Source: Cerrena zonata
Taxonomy: Eukaryota > Basidiomycota > Agaricomycetes > Polyporales > Cerrenaceae
Length of the DNA: 47,454 bases
Direction: 5' to 3'
Assembly: GCA_038087015.1 (NCBI GenBank)
Contig: JASBNA010000132.1
Location: 1-47,454 of the forward strand
The number at the start of each line of letters is the position of its first letter. Positions within the stretch are counted from its first letter, which is position 1. A program made the position numbers and the translations under genes. Below, in pieces: positions 36,024 to 46,636 of this stretch. The notes under the pieces were generated by a model. That model was not told where the DNA came from. It did no database searches and worked only from the letters and a program-made list of their open reading frames with translations.

Positions 36024-37763
36024 ATGCACCGCTGCCTCCTGATAGACGAGCTACTTCGTATTATTGCTTACGATCTACGTCAGGATGTTTACCCTGTTCA
36101 AAGAGAGAATAGCGACTTGGTTAATTTTATACTGACGTGCCAGACGTTTTGTGAACCGGGCTTAGATATCCTATGGGATCATTTGGTTGACCCTCTTCCT
36201 TTGGTGCATCTGTTTCCAAACAGATATACGTTGTCTCCAGATTGTGAAGAATCTACACGGGCTACAGGAGAGGTCATTTATGATTCGGACCATGATGGAC
36301 TCGATTCAGAGTCATCCGGAGACGAGGAAGAAAATTCGGATGGAGAGAGATCTATTCAGAGTGCCTCGTTATCGGTCAGACGGCAGGTATGTGTGGTCAC
36401 ATATAACATTCAACTCAGGGCCTAATATCGCTACTCGTCTTAGAGGATATATGACCTCACGTCCATTCCTACTGCAGCCCAGTGGGAGAGATTCGACTAT
36501 TATGCCAGACGTATCAAGAGGCTAGACTATGAGCTCGACGTATATCACCCTTACCTGTCAAAGCTTGCTCAGGGTCGAGTAGGTCGTGCCCTTCTTCCGA
36601 ACCTTCGATGTCTTTTATGGAATACTACCAATGTCGCGCTGTTCGACCATATACAGCTATTCCTTCCCAAGACATTGATTTCGCTCAAGGTCTATGGCCT
36701 CACAACCAAGACATCCCTCCGGCTCCTCGAACTCTTATCTGAACGTCAACCGAGTCTGGAGATGTTTCATTTCTCACATGGGAATCTGGATATAACACAT
36801 AAGGAAGCTATCACTTTCAGTTCGCTGATATCCCAATACACGAATATGCGTTCCTTGGTGGTAGAATGCCATTTAAACACGTTCCCCATCAGCAAGGATG
36901 CCCTCCAAGCCCTTTCCATGTTGCCACACCTGTGCCGCCTTTGGATCGAAGTTGATTCTGAGCTTATGGATTCGAGTATGCCAGTCCACATTGACGACTC
37001 TTCCAAATTCCCCAGTCTATGCCATTTCACAGTTATATGGCGCAATAATCTGTCTACCCGTGCTGTCGACACGATAATCAAGTCCATACATTCACGAAAA
37101 CTATACAGTGTATTACTGTATCCCAGATTTGCCTTTGTGGAGGCTAATTTGGTTGATATTGTTTCGTCACTATCCCATCATACATCTCTTTGTATGCTCC
37201 GAATACTACACCGAGATCCTATGATATATCGCCATCATGCGGGAACGCATTCGACTCCTATTGCTACAAAAGCACTTATCCCCCTCTTCCGCCTCTCGAA
37301 CTTGGAAATAATTGTGCTAGAGGGGTGTATTCTGGATTTTACAGGATCACTCATTAAGGATATGGCCACATCCTGGCCTCGTCTGCAAAACATTCGGATA
37401 AAGGAGAGAAACCGTATTTGCCCAGATTCACGGATGGACGTTCTTGATCTTATGCATTTCGCGACGCAGTGCCCTGATATACGTGACATTTCCATCCCCT
37501 TTTACTCTGATCTTGCACACGCCGAGGATATACCCCACTGTACACTTCCAGACCCTGACAGCACTGTCGTTGTAGATGGTACATGGGCTGATGTAGGAGA
37601 ACTCATGTATACCGCTGCATTTTTGCATACCGTGTTTTGTAAACCACACATTCGCGGGCATATAGGTTCCCGAATTTCTGGTATGGGATTACGGGAGGCA
37701 AGGATGTGGCTTACAATAAGACCCAATGATGATGGTACCATCCGATGGGAAGAGAGAGTGTAG
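36024..37763 (+). CDS. F-box/LRR-like protein, paralog 2
   Basis: Two exons: 36024-36386 and 36444-37763; one 57-nt intron at the place matching the intron of the upstream paralog; 560 residues. N-terminal degenerate F-box MHRCLLIDELLRIIAYDL followed by FILTCQTFCEPGLDILWDHL. An acidic insert (SESSGDEEENSDGE) lies before the intron. The leucine-rich part has RLLELLSERQPSLEMFHF, MLPHLCRLWIEV and LSNLEIIVLEGC. It lies 148 bp downstream of paralog 1 in the same direction and is a clear tandem duplicate, though diverged. Probable SCF substrate adaptor; partner unknown. Confidence 0.8.
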
Positions 37764-37833
37764 TTATTGTAATGTGTTCGGTACCGGCTCCATTCGTAGA
37801 TACAATACTACCACTTCGCATGCGTGGATAAAT

Positions 37834-39076
37834 CTATTCAACCATACTAACTTGTACTTTGTCTGAAAGGGATAGACGTCGCATCCGCTTCACTTCCGAT
37901 GTCTCAGGTTCATCGTCCTCTACCCCATAACCAACCTTTCGCTTGATTGTTCTACGAGATGTAGATGCTTTTACCTGTTCCATAGAAAGAATGGTAGCAT
38001 CCTACACAACGATATCAAAATTTACAACGACAATACTCTGAGTGTTGGAATGCTTGCCTTCTCAACCGTTCTATCGAGGATACAGATAGATCTAAGCTTC
38101 GAGATAAATCGGTACTCCTTTGCTTTGGATGGAACAGCGAAGAAAGTACACTGGATCTCTACCAGGAGCCCAGCAACTATCTCCTCCGGTTTAACCCTAT
38201 GATAGCGACTTGAAATATGGGGAAATTAGCCGCAATAGGTCTGATGATTGGACCACACATACAATGTTCCATTCACGTCAACACGTTCAAAGTACGCCAC
38301 CTCATTCTCGGAGGTATGGAGTCCACCCTTGATCTCCTTCAAAATTCCTAAAGGATCCACGTCCTCAGAGAAAGGAATGGTTACTGAGTTTCCTGCCTCG
38401 TCCAGTTGAGTAAAGTATCGATTACTGAAACGAAGAGTGGATCCGATGTCAGATGAGATTTTCTGCCGCTGAGAAACTCCTCTTCCCGAACTAGACCTGT
38501 CGAACATAGTCCGAACTACATCAACTGCCTGGACGAAAGTATCAAACTGGTGGCAGCCCAACCCTGTGATCGTGATATCTTGGAATCCTAAAAGGGGTCT
38601 GGATCGAAGTCTTAAGAAGGTCAAAACGTTGTCGATGCCAGCTGTTTGGAATATCTGTACTCACTGCGATTTGTTGAGTATTGGAGGAAGATGTGACTCA
38701 ACAACGTATCCTTGACAGTTGAATACAACCTCTTCAACATCAGCAGATGTAGAGCCGCTGCTGCGGTACACAAGGTATAATGGCCGCATCGGCCCCCCAC
38801 TGAATACAGTCGTTTCACTGCGCGCAGTGTCTGACTAGTTATTGAACAAAAAATTAGCTGGATCATGTTTATTTTCCTTCGACATGTAGATTACTGACGT
38901 TGGCCATGAAGGACAGCTCTTTCCGATCACCCTCTTCCGACGGTTTCTGGGTTTCTATAATGCTTCCCAGTATTTTACCTTACACTATAGCATCAGAAAG
39001 TAGTATACATCATAGGGTAAGTATACAACTGACTATATTTCGTCCGGTCACCGTATAGAGTCGAGATGAGGTTCAT
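37834..39076 (-). CDS. unknown basidiomycete-type protein, 319 residues
   Basis: Six exons, 5' to 3': 39034-39076, 38899-38978, 38665-38834, 38263-38610, 38058-38208, 37834-38001. All frames agree. The intron between the last two exons uses a GC donor (AAG|GCAAGC), supported by the matching position in the decayed paralog at 42905-43770, which has a normal GT. Conserved blocks shared with that paralog are NCQGY, DITITGLG, LRFSNRYFTQL, HTSENEVAYFER, AGLLVEIQCTF and KLRSICILD. The C-terminus is basic (KRMRRLSLSDK), suggesting nuclear location. I cannot name the family. From memory, proteins with a LVEIQ...LRSICxLD pattern are common and multi-copy in Agaricomycetes, often near mobile elements. 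The first two exons are the least certain. Confidence 0.62.
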
Positions 39077-39748
39077 ATTTGGGTCACGAGTAATACGCGT
39101 TTGCGACCTGGTCGTTATTCGCTCTCAGTAATGTACCTTCACGATTCCAAGGAATGCACTCACATACCCCAACCCGACATCGATTCTCAGCCTTCTTCAA
39201 AGAACTTCCTATCTATATCCTAGCATCGCTTTGCTCGTACCTCCATGCGTGTTATGAGCCGAAGCCATCGCACACTGTTGTACGGCCGAAGCTCGCGATA
39301 TAAACACCGAATGCTCAACAGCCTCGATGCAAGCACGTAATCCACCAACGCTCCCACATATATTATCCGCCGTTTTGTACCATGCAACAGCTCTCGGGTT
39401 CCTTGTCTTTGGTATCAGCAACGATCTTTCTAGCCTTATTAATCTGAGTCGCGCAGTACAATGGCCATCGGGACCCACCTTGGCTCCTAAAATACATTAT
39501 GTATACACTGATCTGGTGATATGTCCAATAAGATAAATGCGATCGAACATACATCCCAAGAGCATTGCCGGGAGCGTTTCCATACGGTTGAACTGTCATA
39601 TCAACACGTTCCAAAAGCTATCGGCCGATAAATCATCATATTTAAATGACAACGTTTCAACTTGGCAGACGTGGAGTGTCATTCTCTGTCATGTCGTCCA
39701 AGCGGTTCGTGTTATTCCGCATCCTCTGTAGGGTGTCGCTTATTTTGA
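39077..39748. other. intergenic region between divergent genes
   Basis: About 670 bp between two 5' ends, presumably a two-way promoter. Open frames on both strands (for example 39209-39478 minus) are uninterrupted for up to 90 codons but match nothing. I left them out. Confidence 0.4.
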
Positions 39749-42130
39749 ATGGGAAGCTCTAGTACCCGACCTCGCAAGCTCACGGAGAAGGCTGCTGCTG
39801 TCTCCCCTTCGAAGACTAAGAAACGTGTCAAAGCCCAATCCCCTATCGTCATGTGAGTCAATATATCCCTGTGTCTTTCACATTCGCTAACATGGGTACA
39901 GAGATGATGACGAGGATGAAGCGGTCGAGGAACAGGAGGAAGTAGTAGAGGACGAGGAAGTGGTAGAGGACGAGGAAGTGGATGATGAGGACGTTATTGA
40001 GTGAGTACTTTTCTTTATAATACCAGGTTTGCTGAAGCTTTAATGGTCACAGCGACGAGGCTGATGAGGACAATAGCTCCCAAAGGTAAGCACCATTTAT
40101 TCCTCGCCCATTCTCATTAAGATTACCTATTGAGATACTTATTAAAACGTGTAGTGTTGGTTCTGGTGATGAAGAAGCGGAGGATAGCGGGGAGGCTGTG
40201 GAGCTTGATAGCCAGTAAGTTCATTGATCTCATCACATGTTCTCGTATTGATCATTCTATATTTTATTAGATCCGAGTTCGAGGATTTGGAGGAGGTCGA
40301 GTCTGAGGTAGAGGTAAAGACACCTCCAAAGAAGTATGGACCGTATCATCTCTCGTAATGCACACTACTTACCATTGCGTTAGGGTCCAGAAACGTCCCC
40401 GCCAGTGCGCATCTTCTCGTTTTCTTTGGACTGGTGCTGGTTTGCTAACGTAGTTTGCAGTAGTGGCGCCTCGGAGGTTGACACTTCTCCTAAGAAGAAA
40501 CGAATTGTTAAGTACGTAACACATACTTTTATCTGCATGGCGATAACCTAATACCTATTTTGTAGAAGCCCTGCCCCCAGTACACCCAAATCGCCACCTA
40601 GCACTCCTAAGAGTAAGGCACCTATAGAAGGGCTATTCTCTCCACAAACCCCTGTCACAGCTGCCGCGGCGAAATTAAAGTAAGTCTGCCAATTGATACA
40701 TACCTGTGAATGCTGCTAATAAGCGCAAATAGGAAGGTCACCCTCGGCAAGCAACAGGAACCCAAGAAAGAACCCATAAAGAAAGCACCAGTAAAGAAAG
40801 CACCAGTAAAGAAGGCATCCGTAAAGAAGATAGACCCCCCTGTCATTGCTGTTGATACGGAGGAGGAAAGGATTGAGGCTGCTCTTGCGTAAGTGCTCAG
40901 TTTCTATCATTGTAGATGTGTGATTTACGCCTCACAAAACACACAGTCCCAGTGGACCTCCTTGTGAGGTCACAACTGCTTCTGCGCAGAAGGATGAGCT
41001 CCTAAAGGATACATATGAGAGCGTTTACCCTCTCGTCAGGTACTCCATTTCCACTGGTATCTCTTATCGCATAACTTAGTAACTAATGCCACGGTATTGT
41101 AGGCCGCAGGGTGTGATTTTTGACACTGTCCAGCAATTATTCTTAACGAATATCCTTGATGAGAGGGGCTTTGATCGCCGCTATCTTCAGTACGTACATC
41201 TACACAACGACAAGAATGTCACATGCTGAATATACTTAATCTATAGGCGCTTGATCAAGGTGCTTCGAAATGATACATTTAGTGCCACTCTGGTCAACCC
41301 ATCTAGAGCTGATCCTAACTGCTACCGTGCCATTTCTTTGTCGAAAGGTAACCCCACATTTGGCCAACATGTTCAAGGCTACCCCCCCAGGCGTCTTGCT
41401 TGTATAACATTTGGCGTGGTTCATACCAGCTCTCTTGAGCAGGCCGAAGGTTTGACAGGCAGAGGGGAGCACCTGATGAACAAAACTCTCGCGCTATATC
41501 CCCTTGTACATGAGTATTCACGCCAGCTAGCATTCTTCTACATGGTATTCCGCGAGAAGTATAAGATGCCTGTCTATGCAAAGGCTCTTAACTTCGCAAC
41601 TATTCCAGTTTCTAGTGCGTAGTCAACCCGATTTCCAAAGGACCATATCTGACGTTAACGATTTCATATAGTAAATACCTCTGCCAGAACTTGGACCCCT
41701 GGTACGAGCAGCGGGACTGTCGTGTCTACAGGCTTTGACGATCCTCCTGGTGACTCTGCCGCTAGCGGCTCCGCCGCAAGACACTCAATCAGTACTGCGT
41801 ATCTCCTCGACGCACTTGCAGCAAAGGAACCACTTGATGCTGATGGACATGGTAAGTTGGTGTCATGTCTCGGATAGTTTATCTCTAATGGATTGTTTTC
41901 CTACAGTGCCAGTATACAACATCGAGAGGCATTTCACTCCTGGAAACACGCTCGGTGATGTAGACATGCTAAGGCTACACGAATACCCCCAGATCGGGGA
42001 GCTTGAAGCAGGTGATTTTGCGGGTGTAATATATACCGTAACAGCACTGAACAAGAAGTCAAAGTCGGAGGCCGAGCCCAAGTTTGCCTACAATATTCTT
42101 GCGGCTCTTCGCATTGTCAGTAAGCGTTAG
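39749..42130 (+). CDS. unknown protein with acidic and Lys/Pro-rich N-terminal half, 550 residues
   Basis: Fourteen exons: 39749-39852, 39902-40000, 40053-40085, 40155-40214, 40271-40333, 40384-40404, 40461-40511, 40566-40679, 40733-40888, 40947-41039, 41103-41189, 41247-41614, 41672-41851, 41907-42130. The first eleven introns are all phase 2, so exons 2-11 are multiples of three and each can be skipped without a frame change. Residues 35-120 are extremely acidic, then come Ser/Pro-rich basic stretches and the repeat KKAPVKKAPVKKASVKK in exon 9. From about residue 265 the protein looks folded (DTVQQLFLTNILDERGF, RRLACITFGVVHTSS, RQLAFFYMVFREKY). It looks like a nuclear, chromatin-type protein. 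I do not recognise the C-terminal domain. Very short exons (21 and 33 nt) are held by phase but need transcripts. Confidence 0.68.
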
Positions 42131-42904
42131 GAGGTAGATGAATGCTATGTTTAAAGGATATAGCAGTCAACGAATGTACTATTACATGTAGAACAAATGA
42201 ATATCGTCTTGTGAACATATAAATATATACTGTGATGCCTCCATATTAAATTGGGTCTGCTCTGGATCAAAGTACGAATTACACTGGTATAGATTAGCGC
42301 ATATTTTCCTGCATAAAGCGAGGAAAGTATTTACAAACGATCCTGCACTCGCCAAAACTATGTCTACAGTTTCGTCACCCATGTAATCCTCGCATAGTGT
42401 CAGAAGGGGGCTCTTTTGAGAGAATAGCATATCTTTACAGTGAGTCTGCAATTAATGGAGGAAATGGTACAAGTCTTCGAACACGCAGCACGAACCTCTT
42501 GACGCCCAGCACGAACCTCTTGACGCCCAGCACGAACCTCTTGACGCCCAGCACGAACCTCTTGACGCCCAGCACGAACCTCTTGACGCTCAGCACGAAC
42601 CTCTTGACACCTAGTACGAACTATAAATATGTAAAGTATAATGATGTCGCCCCTCATCAGCGTCGTGAAACGCTCCATATATTCCATTTAACTGAGAATG
42701 TGCCCGTGATGGTCCTTGGTTGGGATGGGAACTATGCATGTTCATTTGTAACTCCTCGGCCTGTAGGCTATTGATAATGCACCTCTGGTGTAGAAGGAGA
42801 AAAGGGTAGGACAGTAGATCTACTCCAACGCCAATCATATAAGCGCATAAGAAAGCTACATGTTCGCCGTGCATGTACTACACATAATACTCTCTCCATT
42901 CCCA
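42131..42904. other. intergenic region with 21-bp minisatellite
   Basis: About 770 bp between the end of the 550-residue gene and the 3' end of the decayed gene at 42905. Apart from the minisatellite at 42491 I see nothing. Long frames on both strands here are produced by the 21-bp period. Confidence 0.5.
42491..42622. repeat. 21-bp minisatellite, copy B (six units and a part)
   Basis: CGAACC starts at 42491, 42512, 42533, 42554, 42575 and 42596, with a partial unit at 42617, exactly 21 bp apart. The unit is CGAACCTCTTGACGCCCAGCA, nearly identical between copies. It is related to the array at 33804, which is 8.7 kb away. Confidence 0.92.
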
Positions 42905-43770
42905 TTATTTATCCTCCCCTTCCTCATCCAAAACCTTATAGCCCACGTTGCATTGAACCCGAGTAAGAGATATATCTTTAGGAGCTCTGGCATTTAAAGC
43001 ATCCTAAGCAGAACATTGTTAGCGGCATGACCATACACCAATCCCAAAAGTATTTAATCACCAATTCGACAATACGATCAATGACACAGATCGAGCGAAG
43101 TTTCAGCACCATTTGGTAGGCCCTCATAAGGATTAATACGTGTTTGATCACATACTACAACCAAAGGTGGCTTGAATCTCTACCAAGAGACCTGGTATGA
43201 TTTTATCAGGATTGATACGGACGTAATATCTGATACAGTATTTAGTTAGCATGTTTAGTGCGCACTAGGTATGCGAGACACATACCCATCCCCAGCATCG
43301 TCAAATCGCTCAAAATAATGGACTTCGTTATCACTGGTATGGGTACCATCCTGATAACGATACTTCAAAAAGTCTCCCAATATTCCACAAGGATCCACCT
43401 CAACGGGAAACGGGACTTGGTCCCCATTGCCCCGATACCCAAATGGGTGAAGTAGTCATTACTGAAAGTGAGCATATCGTTAACACTGCTCGATACTGAC
43501 TCCAAATTTAGATTGTGCATGGGCGTATAGCCATGGTCATCAGAAAACCTTGGCAATCGACTGTATTGCACTGTGGAATTGGTCAAATTGCTTAGATCCA
43601 AGACCAGAAATTGTAATGCTCTGAGAAGTTTTGTGTGGATCTTCAGATAACCTAGGAGGTACGATATTACGCATAGTTCCTTATATGCAGCACAGATGGC
43701 TCACCTGAATGTAGTTTTTATAGGCGGTAGATCTGTACCGGACACCGTATCCCTGACACCGGGAATCCGA
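42905..43770 (-). pseudogene. decayed paralog of the 37834-39076 gene
   Basis: Blocks matching the 319-residue neighbour appear in the same order but in different frames: CQGYGVRYRS, SITISGLGSKQFDQF, LTFSNDYFTHLG, HTSDNEVHYFERFDD, PGLLVEIQATF, MVLKLRSICVIDRIVE and a C-terminal DALNARAPK. Disruptions I can place are a stop after SIAKVF near 43540, a frame change after YFTHLG near 43440, and another after QATF near 43150. Intron positions are still recognisable, including the last one, which has a GT donor where the intact gene has GC. The 5' exons are unrecognisable. The gene is therefore a recent but non-functional duplicate. Confidence 0.7.
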
Positions 43771-44551
43771 CGAGCATCCAAGCCTCCTTATGTACAAGAT
43801 GCAGGATGTAAGATAGATATCACGAGCGATATAGAATCCACGGCAAAGAGTTCACGGTGAACTAGGAGCAAATCGTATATATACAGCTCTAAGATATGAC
43901 GGTATCCCGAAATAGCTTACCGGATAATATTGTCCGTCATTTGTTTGTATTTTCGAATCAGGATCTGATTTACATTGTCCTTGATAGATTGCGCTCAAGT
44001 GTTTTTACGGCATGGGGGAGACGGTTACTCAGTGGGTACATATCCGCATATGCATGAAGGGCTCACTGTATTTAGGTCTTCTCTGGTCATACAACATGGA
44101 TTGATTGGGTACATTGTAGCATCATTTGTTGTGTGCAATAGCGCTCTCAGTTTCGTAGTTTTATATCATTTCCATTCGTATTTTGCATCTATCCTTTCAC
44201 GGTAGCAAAGATATCTACCCTATATTGGTAACCATTAATCTCAGCACATGACTTTCGACGTGTAAATACAACAAAGGCCACGTGATAGTGACCACACATT
44301 GGTTAGAGTGTCAACTGAGTGCATACAGCTTACACCAAGTGTTGCGATCGTATTTTCACATACGGAAATTATGCCAAGGGACACCTGTAGAGCACGACAG
44401 CTCCGAGTCCGCAAGCCCCTATCCCTCGCGCTCGACATCCGACGATCGCTACCAGGCTACGAGCGATGCCCTCACCAATGCTCTAACCAGCCCTGCTACA
44501 GCACAAGAGGGTCCTCTGTGGCCCAAAGGAAGGGAATTCACTTGCCGACAT
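43771..44551. other. region upstream of the ATP-grasp-like gene
   Basis: Contains the lost 5' part of the pseudogene and the promoter of the next gene. The frame 44282-44551 is open in phase with the next gene and Ser/Pro-rich, so an earlier exon or start for that gene may lie here. Nothing else recognised. Confidence 0.4.
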
Positions 44552-46454
44552 ATGAAGCGAGTGAACTTACATCCTCAATGCACACCCGCATGTCGGGCGC
44601 ATCAGCTTAACATGGGGAACGGCACATTACCTGAGCTTTCACTCAGTATGAGGCCAACCGTTGCAGATTTTGAAACCGCCCTCAAAATGATAAACGACCC
44701 AGCGATTAAGGAGGAGATCAATAGTTATATGCTATCTTCAGTATGGATTGCACAATATATACTCTGACTATTCCCTCACAAATTCTCCAGCGATATACCA
44801 GCACCGTGCGAGAGGCGTCTCCCCCAACTCCTCAAAATCATGATACCATCCAGGACGCTGATTTTTCCGAGCAAGTCATAGCGCCAGACATATATACTGC
44901 TGTTCTCTCCAATGCGACTATATCTGGACATGATACGGCAGCTAGTCTTGCGGAAGAATTTGATACTGTCACCATCGGACGCAGGGTGAGTGATCTCTGC
45001 AGTCTCACCTCCATTGTAACTAATAAAATTTGCTTTTCACAGATCTATGGAGAGTGTGATACTCCATGTGCGCGCACAGCTCGTGTCATCCATTACATTC
45101 CAGATCCCAACATGTCGTGTGTATATTCAGATATGAGGAATCATGTGAATTATCAAAGGGAAAATATCAGCAACGAAGAAATGAATGTCATTTCAAAAGC
45201 CAAAAATCACTTCCACGTCCTTGCCGCCCACGAGAATGGTGCTAAGGTTATCATTGACCAATGGGTATGTGCGTTTCCCTTCTGATAGGTATGACATGGC
45301 TTTATACCCATCTGTGTTAGTTATTCCTTATGTTGTGCGTTATACGTCACCATCCGGGACAATTTATACTCCAGGTAACTCCCTGGACATTGTTTTTGAA
45401 ATGGATCCTATCTGTTCAAAACGAGGAAGACTACCACGTGTGGCGCCAGTACGATCTCGTGCTTGGTCTTGTGGATTACTCTACGGAATACATGTAAGTT
45501 ATGGTTGTCGTTCAGTTCATTGCGTCACTGATATACACTATGTTCTTTTTGTCAAAGTCGCTCATCAACGGGTATAACCGAAGAAATATCTGCAACATTT
45601 GATGAACGTATGCAATGTATGGCAGACTATACCACGATCTGGCCTCCCATTAATTTGATCAAGATGGCGGCTTGCAAATGGAGTACCATCATCAAACTGG
45701 ATGACATTGCTGCAAAGGAAACACATAGCATGCGGCCAGCTACTACCCTATGGGACGGTATCCATATTCCCAATGGCAAGGTACTAAAGCGATGCTATAG
45801 CTCATACCAAGAGGACGTTTATCTGCCAGATGGGTCAAGCCGCATACCAACAGTGGAAAGGTTAACTGCGGAGTCTGTACTTCCGGGAAGACACTGGATG
45901 GTGCAGGATTGGGTACCTCACCTTCGCCAATTAGGGGAGCTGAAGGTATACTTTGTAGACAAGAAGGTGGTTTATATTGCAGTGACGCGTTATAGTACCG
46001 CTAAGTCAGGATGGGAGTTCTCTGTGAATCCCACAATACCTACACTGGCTGAGCTGTAGTGAGTCATTTTTCATCAAATTTATGGTGCTATTCAATTTCT
46101 TACACTCAGTCGAGCTCTTTTTACAGTCAGAACCGATCAAGAAACGACTTCTTGATATGGCCACAGAGTGCCGAGATAGCCGATGAAGAGGCTGGACGAG
46201 TAGAGCTTATTGCATATGCCTCAAAAACATTGGATGCTTTGATTTCTCGTGAGAAGAGAGGTGCGTTTGGTGCGACATCATTGGCTGGAATGTGTCGGAT
46301 GGACATAGGGGTCATAATCCGAGGGAGCCGATGTGACTATTTTGTTAGTGAGATCGAACGAACAATCGGCCTTGGTATATTCGGACCAGATATGGTACCC
46401 TTGATGGCTGAAAGACTGGGTAGACTATGGTTGGATATGTTGGTGTCCCAGTAG
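44552..46454 (+). CDS. ATP-grasp-like unknown protein, about 535 residues
   Basis: Six exons: 44552-44740, 44791-44985, 45043-45264, 45321-45493, 45558-46058, 46127-46454. The start at 44552 is tentative because the frame is open upstream to 44282. The region coded by exons 5 and 6 resembles the ATP-grasp fold: STIIKLDD and VLKRCYSSYQEDV (phosphate-binding strands), HWMVQDWVPHLRQLGELKVYFV with KKVVYIAVTRYS (core strands), then CRMDIGVII and YFVSEIERTIGLGIFG (metal-binding C-terminal strands). ATP-grasp enzymes join a carboxylate to an amine or thiol using ATP. The N-terminal half (YDLVLGLVDYSTEY and before) is not recognised. No signal peptide. The substrate is unknown and the fold call rests on motif order only. 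Confidence 0.62.
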
Positions 46455-46636
46455 TGTATAAACATTACTTATTGCCCCAGCGCACATAGATTTGGACTAT
46501 GAGGGTCCCCGATCGTGATCATTCTGATCGATCTTCGCTTACGCCCGAAATATGCACATGGCAGTGCCCATTTCAAATACACCCTCAACCACAGTCCGCG
46601 CGTACGCGTCGACGTGCATCACTTGTAACTTTCACG

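Noticed and set aside
39209..39478. 89-codon minus frame with a protein-like composition
   Set aside because: It cannot be joined to the 319-residue gene by a sensible intron, matches nothing, and is opposed by another frame on the plus strand.
42400..42774. Protein-like heptad repeats (STNLLTP on plus, RQEVRAG on minus)
   Set aside because: They come from a 21-bp minisatellite, which is open in several frames on both strands. No gene context supports translation.
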